DNA from: an uncultured Peptostreptococcaceae bacterium
GTDB lineage: Bacteria; Bacillota; Clostridia; Peptostreptococcales; Anaerovoracaceae
Reading direction: 5' to 3'
Length of the DNA: 15,727 nt
Assembly: GCA_905236895.1 (NCBI GenBank)
Contig: CAJOQI010000097.1
Span: forward strand, 1 to 15,727
Position 1 is the first letter of the stretch. Each line of letters opens with the position of its first letter. This document shows positions 1 to 7,397 of the stretch, piece after piece. Both the position numbers and the translations under genes were made by a program. The notes beneath the pieces are model-generated. The model was not told the DNA's origin and did no database searches. It saw only the letters and a program-made list of their open reading frames with translations.

Positions 1-711
1 ATCTGCCATACGAGTCTTGCCTGATGGTGCATAATAAACACTCTCTTCTCCGGCCAGTGCATACTCACCTTTTTCAAGGATTATATTTGTTAGAAACTCA
101 ACATCCTCATAGCAAACATAATAGTCCTTTAGCTTTCTATCCTCCGTAAGAAGCCAATTTACGTAACGCTCTTCATCATAAGAAAACTCCGGTTCGGCAA
201 AAGTATGTTTCTTTATTAATGCCTTGTTGAAAAACATCGGTCCTAAATGAACGCAAAAATAACTTTGCCTTTTCTGAACGTTTGCTATTCTTCTATCGTT
301 TTTGAACTTATATGTAAAACTGTCAGGAACATATTCGTCCTTATCGATTATCATTCTCCTACAAAGAACGGCACTAAGTCTTTTACGCTCATGAAACACA
401 TTATCCACAGACTCCAAAGTTCCTTCAGACCACTCGGCACCTTCCTCCATATAGTTTACATACTTGCCTCGAGCAACCTTGAGTCCATAATTCTTTTTCC
501 AAGAATCGCCTTTTCCTGTTGTATCTTTATACAATATCGACAAGCCATTCTTTTTCGATAAATCTTTACAGGTCGACTCTATTTTTTTATTTGAACCCAA
601 GACAACAATTTGAACACTCCTATGTCCCATGCTCTGGTTGGCTATGCTCTCTATTGATTTTTTTGTAGCTTTATTATCACTAGCAAGAATAATGATGGAA
701 AACTTATACAT
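1..711 (-). CDS. GT2-fold glycosyltransferase-like protein with degenerate catalytic motifs (partial, C-terminus beyond left edge)
   Basis: The frame is open from an ATG at 709-711 to the window edge, giving 237 codons with no stop. The protein begins MYKFSIIILAS and follows the family 2 glycosyltransferase layout: a first beta strand, then SIESIANQS, a second strand, and a GKYVNYMEEGAEW segment where family members carry DxD. The nucleotide-binding aspartates (DDGS in the 892-residue neighbour) are replaced by LGSN at residues 38-41. The metal-binding DSDD is replaced by EEGA at 89-92. A late acidic motif, YDEE at 178-181, is kept. It could be a non-catalytic GT-A domain, or the N-terminal part of another GT2::TagF fusion, because its tail aligns by eye with the GT2 tail of that neighbour. 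The first 300 bases are about 38% G+C, slightly lower than samples of the main cluster. It has its own promoter and a 5' leader of about 62 nt. The fold is fairly sure; activity is doubtful. Confidence 0.7.
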   Translation of the reverse strand, partial: MYKFSIIILASDNKATKKSIESIANQSMGHRSVQIVVLGSNKKIESTCKDLSKKNGLSILYKDTTGKGDSWKKNYGLKVARGKYVNYMEEGAEWSEGTLESVDNVFHERKRLSAVLCRRMIIDKDEYVPDSFTYKFKNDRRIANVQKRQSYFCVHLGPMFFNKALIKKHTFAEPEFSYDEERYVNWLLTEDRKLKDYYVCYEDVEFLTNIILEKGEYALAGEESVYYAPSGKTRMAD

Positions 712-730
712 ATAGACCGCCGTTTCTATA
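711..730 (-). promoter_or_regulatory. Small stem-loop abutting the start codon, ribosome-binding sequence in its loop
   Basis: On the minus strand, perfect 6-nt arms TATAGA and TCTATA enclose the 8-nt loop AACGGCGG. The last base of the 3' arm is the A of the ATG start codon. The only Shine-Dalgarno-like sequence upstream of the GT2-like gene, GGCGG, lies in the loop. The stem is A/T-rich and therefore weak. A role in translation control is inference. Confidence 0.35.
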
Positions 731-779
731 GTCTGATTCTGCTGAAATTACCTTGATTTAAACAATTGTTACTTTACAA

Positions 780-808
780 ATTATATATCACGTAAAACAC
801 TTTTTCAA
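780..808 (-). promoter_or_regulatory. Strong SigA-type promoter for the left-edge GT2-like gene
   Basis: Read on the minus strand, the -35 is TTGAAA (803-808, 5 of 6 consensus), followed by a 17-nt spacer and a -10 of TATAAT (780-785, 6 of 6). It lies in the 162-bp gap between the nucleotidyltransferase/phosphatase fusion and the GT2-like gene. Transcription should begin near 773, leaving a leader of about 62 nt that contains the 10-nt palindrome AACAATTGTT near its start. No terminator was seen upstream in the gap, so readthrough from the cluster is also possible. Confidence 0.75.
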
Positions 809-873
809 TATTAACAAGATCCCACTACAATTGATTTATAGGGAAATCATGGTCTACGACATACTTTGAAGCC

Positions 874-2076
874 CTACTCAAGTTCAATGATTTTTTCTAC
901 TGCTTCAGAAAGAGGATGCTGCTCCGTAATATACATGCACTTACACCCCGCATCTCCGCCGGCATGCATATCTCTCTCGTCGTCCCCCAACATCCAACAC
1001 TTTGTTAAATCAATAGACAGATCCTTCTGTGCCTGATAGAACATGCCCGGTTTTGGCTTGCGGCAATCACACCCCTCGTCCCAATCGTGGGGGCAATAAT
1101 AAATATGATCTATGGATGCCCCAACCTCCTGAAGTTCAGCCTGCATCTTGTCATGGATGGCTTTCAGGGTTTCTTCCGTCAATCTTCCTCTGGCTATGCC
1201 CGGCTGATTGGAAATCAAAATGATTTCGTAGCCGTTATCCTTAAGTTTCTTGATAGTTTCCCTCACTTCCGGAAGCCATACAAAATCCTCCGGTTTCTCT
1301 ATATAGCAGGCCTTGGGTGGTCTGATATTCATGGTTCCGTCTCTATCCAAGAAGATGAATTTGCGAGGCTTGAAAAATTCTTCCGTAAGCTCTATTCTCT
1401 CCCAGGATCCCACAGAATAATATCTATGCTCCGTAACCGTAGCATACATCTTTCCCTCTTCAACCAATTTGGGATATACGATCTTTTCAAAATTCTCATT
1501 ATCTTCGGTGAATAGATCCATGGCCTCTCGCTTAACTATCGCATAGCCAATGTCCACCCCCTGAAGATTTGGAGTAACTCTCTTCTTGTCATAGACCTGA
1601 ATCTTTCCATCCTCTTCAATTAAAAGATTATTTTTGGTATACCCGTCTTTGTTGGCATATGCGGTTAGCTGAATGACGGCATCATTTCTTCTATATTCAC
1701 GGCAAAGCTTGTTGAAATCTATGGGGCAATAATTATCGCAATACATCATGAGGAATTCCTCAGCCAGTTTGCCCTCGTCCAAGGCTCCCCTCAATCTGGC
1801 ACCTGTCTCATATTCAACGGGAGTTATGGAATACTGAATATTAACGCCCCATTTGCTTCCGTCGCCAAAATAATCCATTATCTTTTCCGGAAGATAGCCA
1901 AGGAGCATGGTAATATCCTCTATTCCAAAACTCTTAACCTGTTCTACCAAATATTCCAAGAAAGGCTTTTCCTGAAATGGATACATGGGCTTGGGATTGG
2001 TGTCCGTAAAGGGCTTCATCCTCGTTCCATAACCGCCTGCCAGTATTACGGCTTGATTGACTTTTCTGATTTCCAT
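874..2076 (-). CDS. Bifunctional sugar-phosphate nucleotidyltransferase / D-glycero-D-manno-heptose bisphosphate phosphatase (HddC::GmhB fusion)
   Basis: The 400-residue protein has two enzyme domains. Residues 8-235 are a GT-A-type NTP transferase with the signature LAGGYGTRMKPFT (12-24) and KPM at 29-31, as in HddC/mannose-1-phosphate guanylyltransferases. Residues 238-398 are a HAD phosphatase of the GmhB type: nucleophile motif DRDGT (244-248), SNQPGIARG (289-297), a zinc site from C328, H330, C336 and C338 followed by RKPKPGM, and GDDERDM (364-370). By family knowledge, GmhB removes the 7-phosphate from heptose 1,7-bisphosphate and HddC makes GDP-heptose from the 1-phosphate, so consecutive steps are fused. 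The nucleotide (GDP or another) cannot be read from sequence. It is the last gene before a promoter-bearing gap, 19 nt after the GT2::TagF gene. AGGAG lies 8 nt before the ATG. Domain calls are sure; exact substrates come from the hddA/gmhA context. Confidence 0.9.
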   Translation of the reverse strand: MEIRKVNQAVILAGGYGTRMKPFTDTNPKPMYPFQEKPFLEYLVEQVKSFGIEDITMLLGYLPEKIMDYFGDGSKWGVNIQYSITPVEYETGARLRGALDEGKLAEEFLMMYCDNYCPIDFNKLCREYRRNDAVIQLTAYANKDGYTKNNLLIEEDGKIQVYDKKRVTPNLQGVDIGYAIVKREAMDLFTEDNENFEKIVYPKLVEEGKMYATVTEHRYYSVGSWERIELTEEFFKPRKFIFLDRDGTMNIRPPKACYIEKPEDFVWLPEVRETIKKLKDNGYEIILISNQPGIARGRLTEETLKAIHDKMQAELQEVGASIDHIYYCPHDWDEGCDCRKPKPGMFYQAQKDLSIDLTKCWMLGDDERDMHAGGDAGCKCMYITEQHPLSEAVEKIIELE

Positions 2077-2095
2077 TTGCTTTGCTCCTAAATAA

Positions 2096-4774
2096 TTATT
2101 TCTTGTATCTCTCCACTTGTTTCTTTATCTCCCGATAAAGTCTCTCTCTGTTTTGTCCGTCGAAATGGGCGAAGAATTTGTTTCTTCTCTCCCTATATTT
2201 CTCCTCCATCACGCATCTTCTGTCGATGGCCTTACAGATTTTTTCCACAGTGGACTCATAGTCGTAGCAGACGGGACCGAATCCATCCTCCTCGTAATCA
2301 AAGAATCCTTCGTCGTAGGAATGTCCCTCATAGAAGGTGTCTTTATCAAATTGAGAGTAAATAACCGGTTTCCCTGCATAGGCATAGTCCGATGCAATGC
2401 TGGAATAGTCCGTAACCAAGAGAGCGCAGTTGGCAAATTGCTTGTCATATCTTTCAACCCCATCGGCAATTTCAAACAATTCGTTGATTACAAAATCATC
2501 TTGCTGGGCTCTCATATAGGGATGGAGTCTTAAAACCCCTCTGTAGTTGGCCTCCCTAAGCTTCTCCATAATCCTCTCATCGTTTATCAAGGAATTATAG
2601 AATTGGTAGAATTCGGAATATTTGAACTCGTGGTTATATCCCCTTCCACCAAGATTCTTGTCCATTCTTGCACTGATATTATGTCTCCAGGTGGGAGCTA
2701 TTATAAGTTGGTTCCCCTCCTGATTATCATAGCCCAAAATCAAATCGTGTCTGGCGAGACCGGTCAGTATTACCTCATCTTCAGCATATCCATAGGCGTA
2801 TTTATACATATATTCATATTCAGGATAGGCGGAGGTAACAAAGAGATTGAAATTGGTTACCAGCTTGTTCTGAGTTAAAGAGATATCCTTCTCCAAAACC
2901 CCGTGCTGCATATAGGCATAGACCGAAGGAATTGAATCCCTAAAATACCTTTGGGAAACTCCCGTGGGATAAAGAAGAAAGTCCGAAGTTTGAGAGATAA
3001 TATAGGCATCCGCGATTACGAATTTATCCCTCATCTCGTCGGTTCCAAAGGGAAGCACCTTTCCTATCCCTTTGATTTCTTGGTATTCCGTACTGGTATC
3101 GCTTATTACATAATAGCAATCCACTTCATCCTTATATTTTTCGTTTACGTATTCAAAGAGGAAGAGTGAATTTTCATTTCCGTAGTTTACCCTGTCTATG
3201 AAAAGCCAAATAGGTTTTTTCTTTTTCTTAAGATTGCGATTTCTCTTGGCTCTAATAAGCGCCCCCTTGATTGAGCGATTCTTCACCATTTCCTTCAAGA
3301 GCCTATTCTCATAGGTCTTGGCTTCTTGATTGGTTTTAATCTTGATGGAGCTTCCGTTCCTGCCCTTACTAATGGCAATTCCATTCTTAAAATAGAATGA
3401 GGAATCCAGCTTATTTGAAATTTTGCTCCAAAGTCCAAAGCTGAAATTGGTTTCGTATTTCTCCCCATCAAAGGTAATGAATGCCTTTAGCACCATGTCC
3501 TTTGCCGGGATTTCAATTCTGAAACCCTCCTTCTTAAGGGCCTCTTCCCCAATAATGGTCTTAATATTGGAATAAGCCGGATAATTATCGCAAGGATATT
3601 CCTTCCCATCTTGATCTTGGATAATTATGCTATATCTACCCGGGTTGAAAGGAACGCCTGCTCTTCCGGATATGATAATCTTACCTTCCAATATCTCCAT
3701 CCAGATAACATTAATAAAATGCTTGGCCCTGAGTTTATACAGTGGAGATCCATCCAGGGTAATCATTCCATCCTGGCATTCTATTCTTACTTCGCATTCA
3801 TTATTGTATTTCAAATTGAGAGCAAACATTTTGTTCTCAATAGGCATTCTCTTCTCTTCGATAATGAGCTCGTCATCGATAAAGGAAAGGGTTTTTCTTA
3901 GTTGCTCATAATACTCCGGTATTAATTCTTCGAACTCTTGCTTTACGGCCTTTTGACGAAGACGCCTCTTAATGCAGTCCACCAGGATATTCTTAACATA
4001 GTCAATAACTTCCCCATATTTCTCCGTGCACACTTCCGTAAGAGGCAGAACCACCTCTTGGTAGAAATCCGTATAATAGGACTCATTGCTTCTTAAGGTC
4101 TGCTCAATATTGGTATTGTCGCTTCTCTTTCTATAGTAATACTTGATATTCTTCAAATGACCGTATTTGCCGTTCTTCAATACCAGTTCGGTAATAAATT
4201 TCAGTTCATCATCTCCGGAAGGTCTTTCGTGGAATCTCAAATCGCCTACAGCAGATTTCTTAAAAACACCATTGTTTAGATTTCTTGGAAGTTTGTCAGC
4301 TACCTGAGTAATATCCACTACTTTAGCGGCATCGTAGAAATCATTAACATATTTTTCACCTTTATGAGCACCTATATTATTTATCTCCGTAAATACGCAA
4401 TCCACCTCAGGATGCTTTTTGAAAAATGACAAAATAGCCGAAAAGGCATTTACATCCCATTTGTCATCAGAGTCAAGAAAAGAAAGGTATTCCCCTGTAG
4501 CATGGTCAATTCCCACATTTCTGCTATAGGAAAAACCTTTGTTTTCTTCGTTTCTGATGTATACGATATTGTCCGGATAATTGTCCAAATAAGTTTGACA
4601 AATCTCTGGGCTACTATCCATAGATCCGTCATCTATCAGCACAATCTGGATGTTCTTGGTAAACCCCAGCGTCTGTCTGGTGATGCTACTCAAACACTCT
4701 TCCAAATACTGTTCTGAATTAAAGACAGGACAAATCACCGACAGTATTTTTTCATCTAAATCCAACTTAGCCAT
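2096..4774 (-). CDS. GT2 glycosyltransferase :: CDP-glycerol glycerophosphotransferase (TagF-like) fusion, predicted polymer synthase
   Basis: The protein has 892 residues from the ATG at 4772-4774. The frame extends 7 codons further to a TTG at 4795, but that TTG has no ribosome binding site and would lengthen the overlap with the epimerase gene from 8 to 29 nt. Residues about 8-230 are an intact GT2 domain (ICPVFNSEQYLEECLSSI, DDGS at 48-51, DSDD at 101-104). A beta-rich middle section spans roughly 300-480. A very basic linker (RAKRNRNLKKKKKP) follows, probably at the membrane face. Residues about 520-885 are a TagF-like GT-B domain with QHG (623-625), PTWR (694-697), LHP (750-752) and TDYSS (788-792). 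CDP-glycerol made by the nearby tagD product is the likely donor of the second domain; the sugar donor of the first is unknown. TagF-like capsule polymerases carrying an extra glycosyltransferase domain are known from Actinobacillus pleuropneumoniae. Domains are sure; the polymerase role is inference. Confidence 0.88.
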   Translation of the reverse strand: MAKLDLDEKILSVICPVFNSEQYLEECLSSITRQTLGFTKNIQIVLIDDGSMDSSPEICQTYLDNYPDNIVYIRNEENKGFSYSRNVGIDHATGEYLSFLDSDDKWDVNAFSAILSFFKKHPEVDCVFTEINNIGAHKGEKYVNDFYDAAKVVDITQVADKLPRNLNNGVFKKSAVGDLRFHERPSGDDELKFITELVLKNGKYGHLKNIKYYYRKRSDNTNIEQTLRSNESYYTDFYQEVVLPLTEVCTEKYGEVIDYVKNILVDCIKRRLRQKAVKQEFEELIPEYYEQLRKTLSFIDDELIIEEKRMPIENKMFALNLKYNNECEVRIECQDGMITLDGSPLYKLRAKHFINVIWMEILEGKIIISGRAGVPFNPGRYSIIIQDQDGKEYPCDNYPAYSNIKTIIGEEALKKEGFRIEIPAKDMVLKAFITFDGEKYETNFSFGLWSKISNKLDSSFYFKNGIAISKGRNGSSIKIKTNQEAKTYENRLLKEMVKNRSIKGALIRAKRNRNLKKKKKPIWLFIDRVNYGNENSLFLFEYVNEKYKDEVDCYYVISDTSTEYQEIKGIGKVLPFGTDEMRDKFVIADAYIISQTSDFLLYPTGVSQRYFRDSIPSVYAYMQHGVLEKDISLTQNKLVTNFNLFVTSAYPEYEYMYKYAYGYAEDEVILTGLARHDLILGYDNQEGNQLIIAPTWRHNISARMDKNLGGRGYNHEFKYSEFYQFYNSLINDERIMEKLREANYRGVLRLHPYMRAQQDDFVINELFEIADGVERYDKQFANCALLVTDYSSIASDYAYAGKPVIYSQFDKDTFYEGHSYDEGFFDYEEDGFGPVCYDYESTVEKICKAIDRRCVMEEKYRERRNKFFAHFDGQNRERLYREIKKQVERYKK

Positions 4775-5792
4775 TGTTTCTCGAAATAACCTCAACGGAA
4801 AAATCTATTGTTTTCTTGAGACCGGTAGCAAAATCCGTTACCGGTTTCCAACCATATTTTTCGTAAGCATGCTGATAGGAACACTCCGTGTGCTTCAATA
4901 CTTCGTGATCCATCACCTTGGGATTAATGGGATAAGCACCTTCATAGAGTTCAGGATATCTATACCAATAATGAGAGGTTTCCAGATATCTCACTTCTGC
5001 ATCTTCCTTCCCCATTAGGCCTTTAATGATATCGCTCATCTCATTGATTGTATGGGTTTCTCCCGTTGAAACATTAAATATGTCAAAGCCCTCATTGTCA
5101 CGAACCAATGACGCTAGATTAAGCAAGTCATCCACATAGACAAAATCCCTTCTCTGATTGCCATCAGAATGAAGTTCAACAGGCTTATTAAAAAACAATT
5201 CCCTAATAATATATCCTGCCACAGGAGGCTGGGTTCTTAAGCAATCTATATGGGGACCATATACATTGGCAAACCTAAGAACCGTTACATTCATTCCGTA
5301 AGCGTCCACATAGGACTTACAGAACTGCTCTCCCGTATATTTGCTGGTTGAATAAAGAAGGGTTGGCTGGACCACATCCTCTTCCTTGGTGGGGAATGTG
5401 GTGCAATTCTCATATACCGCAGAGGTGCTGGCAAATACTACATTCTTTACGCCGTATTTACGAGCCAATTCCAAAACTATTATCGTTCCTCTGATATTAA
5501 CATCCATGGCGTATTCAGGCATGGTCTGGCAATCGGGAAGAGGTGTTACGGCAGCAATATGATATACATAATCAAAGCTTTTCTCTTTGAAAAGCTGCTC
5601 CATCTTTTCCACATCTCTAATATCCATGCGAAGGATTTCATCTGTGAAAAAATGGTCGTCAAAGATGAGGTTATCCTCTTTGCCATAGGAAAAGTCATCC
5701 AAGATGGTTAACTCTTCTCCCTCTTTCCAGAACTTATAGGCCAGCTGAGAACCGATGAATCCCGCCGCTCCTGTAATGAGAATCTTGCTCAT
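4767..5792 (-). CDS. NAD-dependent epimerase/dehydratase (extended SDR), sugar-nucleotide modifying
   Basis: The 341-residue protein is an extended short-chain dehydrogenase. It has the Rossmann motif GAAGFIG (8-14), an acidic residue for the NAD ribose after the second strand (LDDFS, 31-35), STSAVY (122-127), the catalytic pair Y147/K151 in YSTSK, and the family motif RRDFVYVDD (214-222). Relatives include UDP-glucose 4-epimerases, GDP-mannose 4,6-dehydratases and UDP-glucuronate decarboxylases, and I cannot choose among them. It sits between gmhA and the GT2::TagF fusion in a run of heptose genes, so it may act on the nucleotide-activated heptose (epimerisation or 4,6-dehydration) or supply a second sugar. 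AAGGA lies 6 nt before the ATG. The gap to gmhA is 13 nt, and the next gene's ATG overlaps its end by 8 nt. Family assignment is sure; substrate is open. Confidence 0.85.
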   Translation of the reverse strand: MSKILITGAAGFIGSQLAYKFWKEGEELTILDDFSYGKEDNLIFDDHFFTDEILRMDIRDVEKMEQLFKEKSFDYVYHIAAVTPLPDCQTMPEYAMDVNIRGTIIVLELARKYGVKNVVFASTSAVYENCTTFPTKEEDVVQPTLLYSTSKYTGEQFCKSYVDAYGMNVTVLRFANVYGPHIDCLRTQPPVAGYIIRELFFNKPVELHSDGNQRRDFVYVDDLLNLASLVRDNEGFDIFNVSTGETHTINEMSDIIKGLMGKEDAEVRYLETSHYWYRYPELYEGAYPINPKVMDHEVLKHTECSYQHAYEKYGWKPVTDFATGLKKTIDFSVEVISRNNG

Positions 5793-5805
5793 ACTGTTCC
5801 TTCTA

Positions 5806-6393
5806 TTACTTCTTGAGATGATCGATACCGCACATGGTCTTATAGAAGATGCTCATCATAAGATGGTCAAAGATCATATGAATATCTTCCGTAATCTGCA
5901 TGCTGTTTACCGGTGCATGGAGGGATACATCGCTCATTGCCTTAAGCTTTCCTCCTCCGAAGCCGGTGATTCCTATAACCTTATTGCCACAGGATTTGGC
6001 GTATTCCACAGCGTTAATAACATTGGGGGAATTACCGCTTCCCGAAATAGCAATAACTATATCTCCCTCCTGGAGTTTACCCTGAAGCTGGAATCTGAAC
6101 ACTTCTTCAAATCCTATATCGTTGGCAATGGCCATAACCGTTGCCACATTGTCGTTAAGGCAAAGGAATCTGAACTTCTTTTCCGTATATTCTGATACGC
6201 CTTTGTTAAAGTCGTTCTGATAGTGGCTTGCAGTAGCACTGCTTCCACCATTACCGAATATATATATCATTCTCTCCTTCTCAAAGGTTTCCTCAAGAAG
6301 ATTGAGAGCTTCGTTTATAGCCTCTACATCAAGATTCTCAATAGTTTCTATCTCATGCTTGAGATATTCTTTAATCATATTTTGATATTCCAT
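5806..6393 (-). CDS. gmhA: Phosphoheptose isomerase (sedoheptulose 7-phosphate isomerase), SIS domain
   Basis: The 195-residue protein is one SIS domain of normal GmhA length. It has an N-terminal helix pair, the sugar-phosphate loop GNGGSS (48-53), ASHYQNDFNKG (56-65), a second phosphate loop SGSGNS (117-122), and MQITEDIH (165-172) near the end, where GmhA places its second catalytic residue (His). The reaction in this family is sedoheptulose 7-phosphate to D-glycero-D-manno-heptose 7-phosphate, the first step of heptose synthesis. The catalytic Glu that usually follows the HFxxE pattern appears here as Asp61. The ATG follows a textbook site, GGGAGG with 5 nt spacing, and starts only 2 nt after the hddA stop, so the two are probably translationally coupled. 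The kinase next door and the downstream GmhB/HddC fusion make heptose the most likely substrate rather than another sugar phosphate. Confidence 0.87.
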   Translation of the reverse strand: MEYQNMIKEYLKHEIETIENLDVEAINEALNLLEETFEKERMIYIFGNGGSSATASHYQNDFNKGVSEYTEKKFRFLCLNDNVATVMAIANDIGFEEVFRFQLQGKLQEGDIVIAISGSGNSPNVINAVEYAKSCGNKVIGITGFGGGKLKAMSDVSLHAPVNSMQITEDIHMIFDHLMMSIFYKTMCGIDHLKK

Positions 6394-6395
6394 TA

Positions 6396-7385
6396 TTACC
6401 TCCCATTAAATATTATTTGGCTTCCCCCGTAGGTGAAGTTAAAATCTACATGTTTATAGTCCTTAAGGGCTTCTTTTACCTTTTCGTGATTTTCCGGACG
6501 AGCATAGACCAGAAGGAAGCCTCCTCCTCCTGCTCCAAGAATCTTTCCTCCCAGAGCTCCTGCTCCCATGGCCGCATTATACATTTCATCTATAACCGGA
6601 TTGGAAATCTTTCCGGAAAGTTGTTTCTTGGTCTGCCATGCTTTGTCCAAGGCATATCCCCACTGATCAACGTCTCCATCTGCAAGGAATTCATAGGCCC
6701 TATCTACTGATTCAACCAGTTCATCAAGCTGATCCATTCTGTCGGATATATTTTGTTTCTGGTTTCCAAGGATAGTTCCGGAATCCCTGGTGATTCCCGT
6801 GAAGAAGAGCAGCAAATTGCTGTGGAGCTCTTCCATCACTTCTTTCTTACAGATAACAGGCTCTGCTGTTACGGATCCGTTTCTGTGGAATCTATATCTA
6901 TTGAATCCACCTATTGCCACAGCATATTGGTCTTGAATTCCGATTGGCTGTCCCATCAGGTCGATTTCAAGATGGCAAGCTTCCTCAGCAAGTTGTCTCT
7001 TTGATACATGCTCTCCCTTATAGGCATGAAGGGCATTAAGTACACCAACGGATAATGCGCTGGATGAAGCAAGTCCCACACCTACTCCCGCAATAGGAAG
7101 GTCCGCCATATAGATAATTTCGATACCTGTATCGATTCCAACTATCTGAAGAGCATTTCTGATTATATTATGCTTTACCTCACTGGCGTGATCGCAAAGC
7201 TCAGACTCGTTATAAACTATATGAAGTTTTCCGTCGAACCTTTCGTTAACCGTAATATATACGTTCATGTCGATGGATGTACTTATGGTACTTCCGTAAC
7301 CGAATTTACAGTTTTCGAAATAGTCCTTAAAATCCGTTCCTCCTCCAAAGAATGACATCCTAAGCGGTGTTTTTGAAATAATCAT
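6396..7385 (-). CDS. hddA: D-glycero-alpha-D-manno-heptose 7-phosphate kinase (GHMP family)
   Basis: The 329-residue GHMP kinase starts MIISKTPLRMSFFGGGTD, the typical HddA opening. Its ATP-binding motif lies at 97-111 (PIAGVGVGLASSSAL), with a conserved basic/aspartate region after it (MGQPIGIQDQYA, 144-155) and the third GHMP motif GGKILGAGGGGFLL at 279-292. HddA phosphorylates heptose 7-phosphate at C1 with ATP to give the alpha 1,7-bisphosphate, the route to GDP-D-glycero-alpha-D-manno-heptose. In the beta/ADP-heptose route of Gram-negative LPS this step is done by the unrelated HldE kinase. Length and motif order fit the family. It is 12 nt downstream of tagD and 2 nt upstream of gmhA. 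The ribosome binding site is strong (AAGGAGAAGG just before the ATG). Fucokinase-like GHMP relatives are the alternative, but gmhA and GmhB next door favour HddA. Confidence 0.88.
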   Translation of the reverse strand: MIISKTPLRMSFFGGGTDFKDYFENCKFGYGSTISTSIDMNVYITVNERFDGKLHIVYNESELCDHASEVKHNIIRNALQIVGIDTGIEIIYMADLPIAGVGVGLASSSALSVGVLNALHAYKGEHVSKRQLAEEACHLEIDLMGQPIGIQDQYAVAIGGFNRYRFHRNGSVTAEPVICKKEVMEELHSNLLLFFTGITRDSGTILGNQKQNISDRMDQLDELVESVDRAYEFLADGDVDQWGYALDKAWQTKKQLSGKISNPVIDEMYNAAMGAGALGGKILGAGGGGFLLVYARPENHEKVKEALKDYKHVDFNFTYGGSQIIFNGR

Positions 7386-7397
7386 ATTTCCTTCTCC

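Noticed and set aside
247..561. A 104-codon plus-strand frame near the left edge
   Set aside because: It is antisense to the GT2-like gene, which has a strong promoter and a recognisable fold. The plus-strand product shows no motif.
712..873. Possible terminator after the HddC::GmhB fusion gene
   Set aside because: Only short weak inverted repeats (for example GATTT/AAATC) are present, and none is followed by a U-tract. The clear signal in this gap is a promoter.
3214..3220. AAAAAAC on the minus strand in the fusion gene, resembling a -1 frameshift site
   Set aside because: The reading phase is AAA AAA C, not X XXY YYZ as slippage requires, and the frame continues normally into the TagF domain, so the A run simply encodes the lysine linker.
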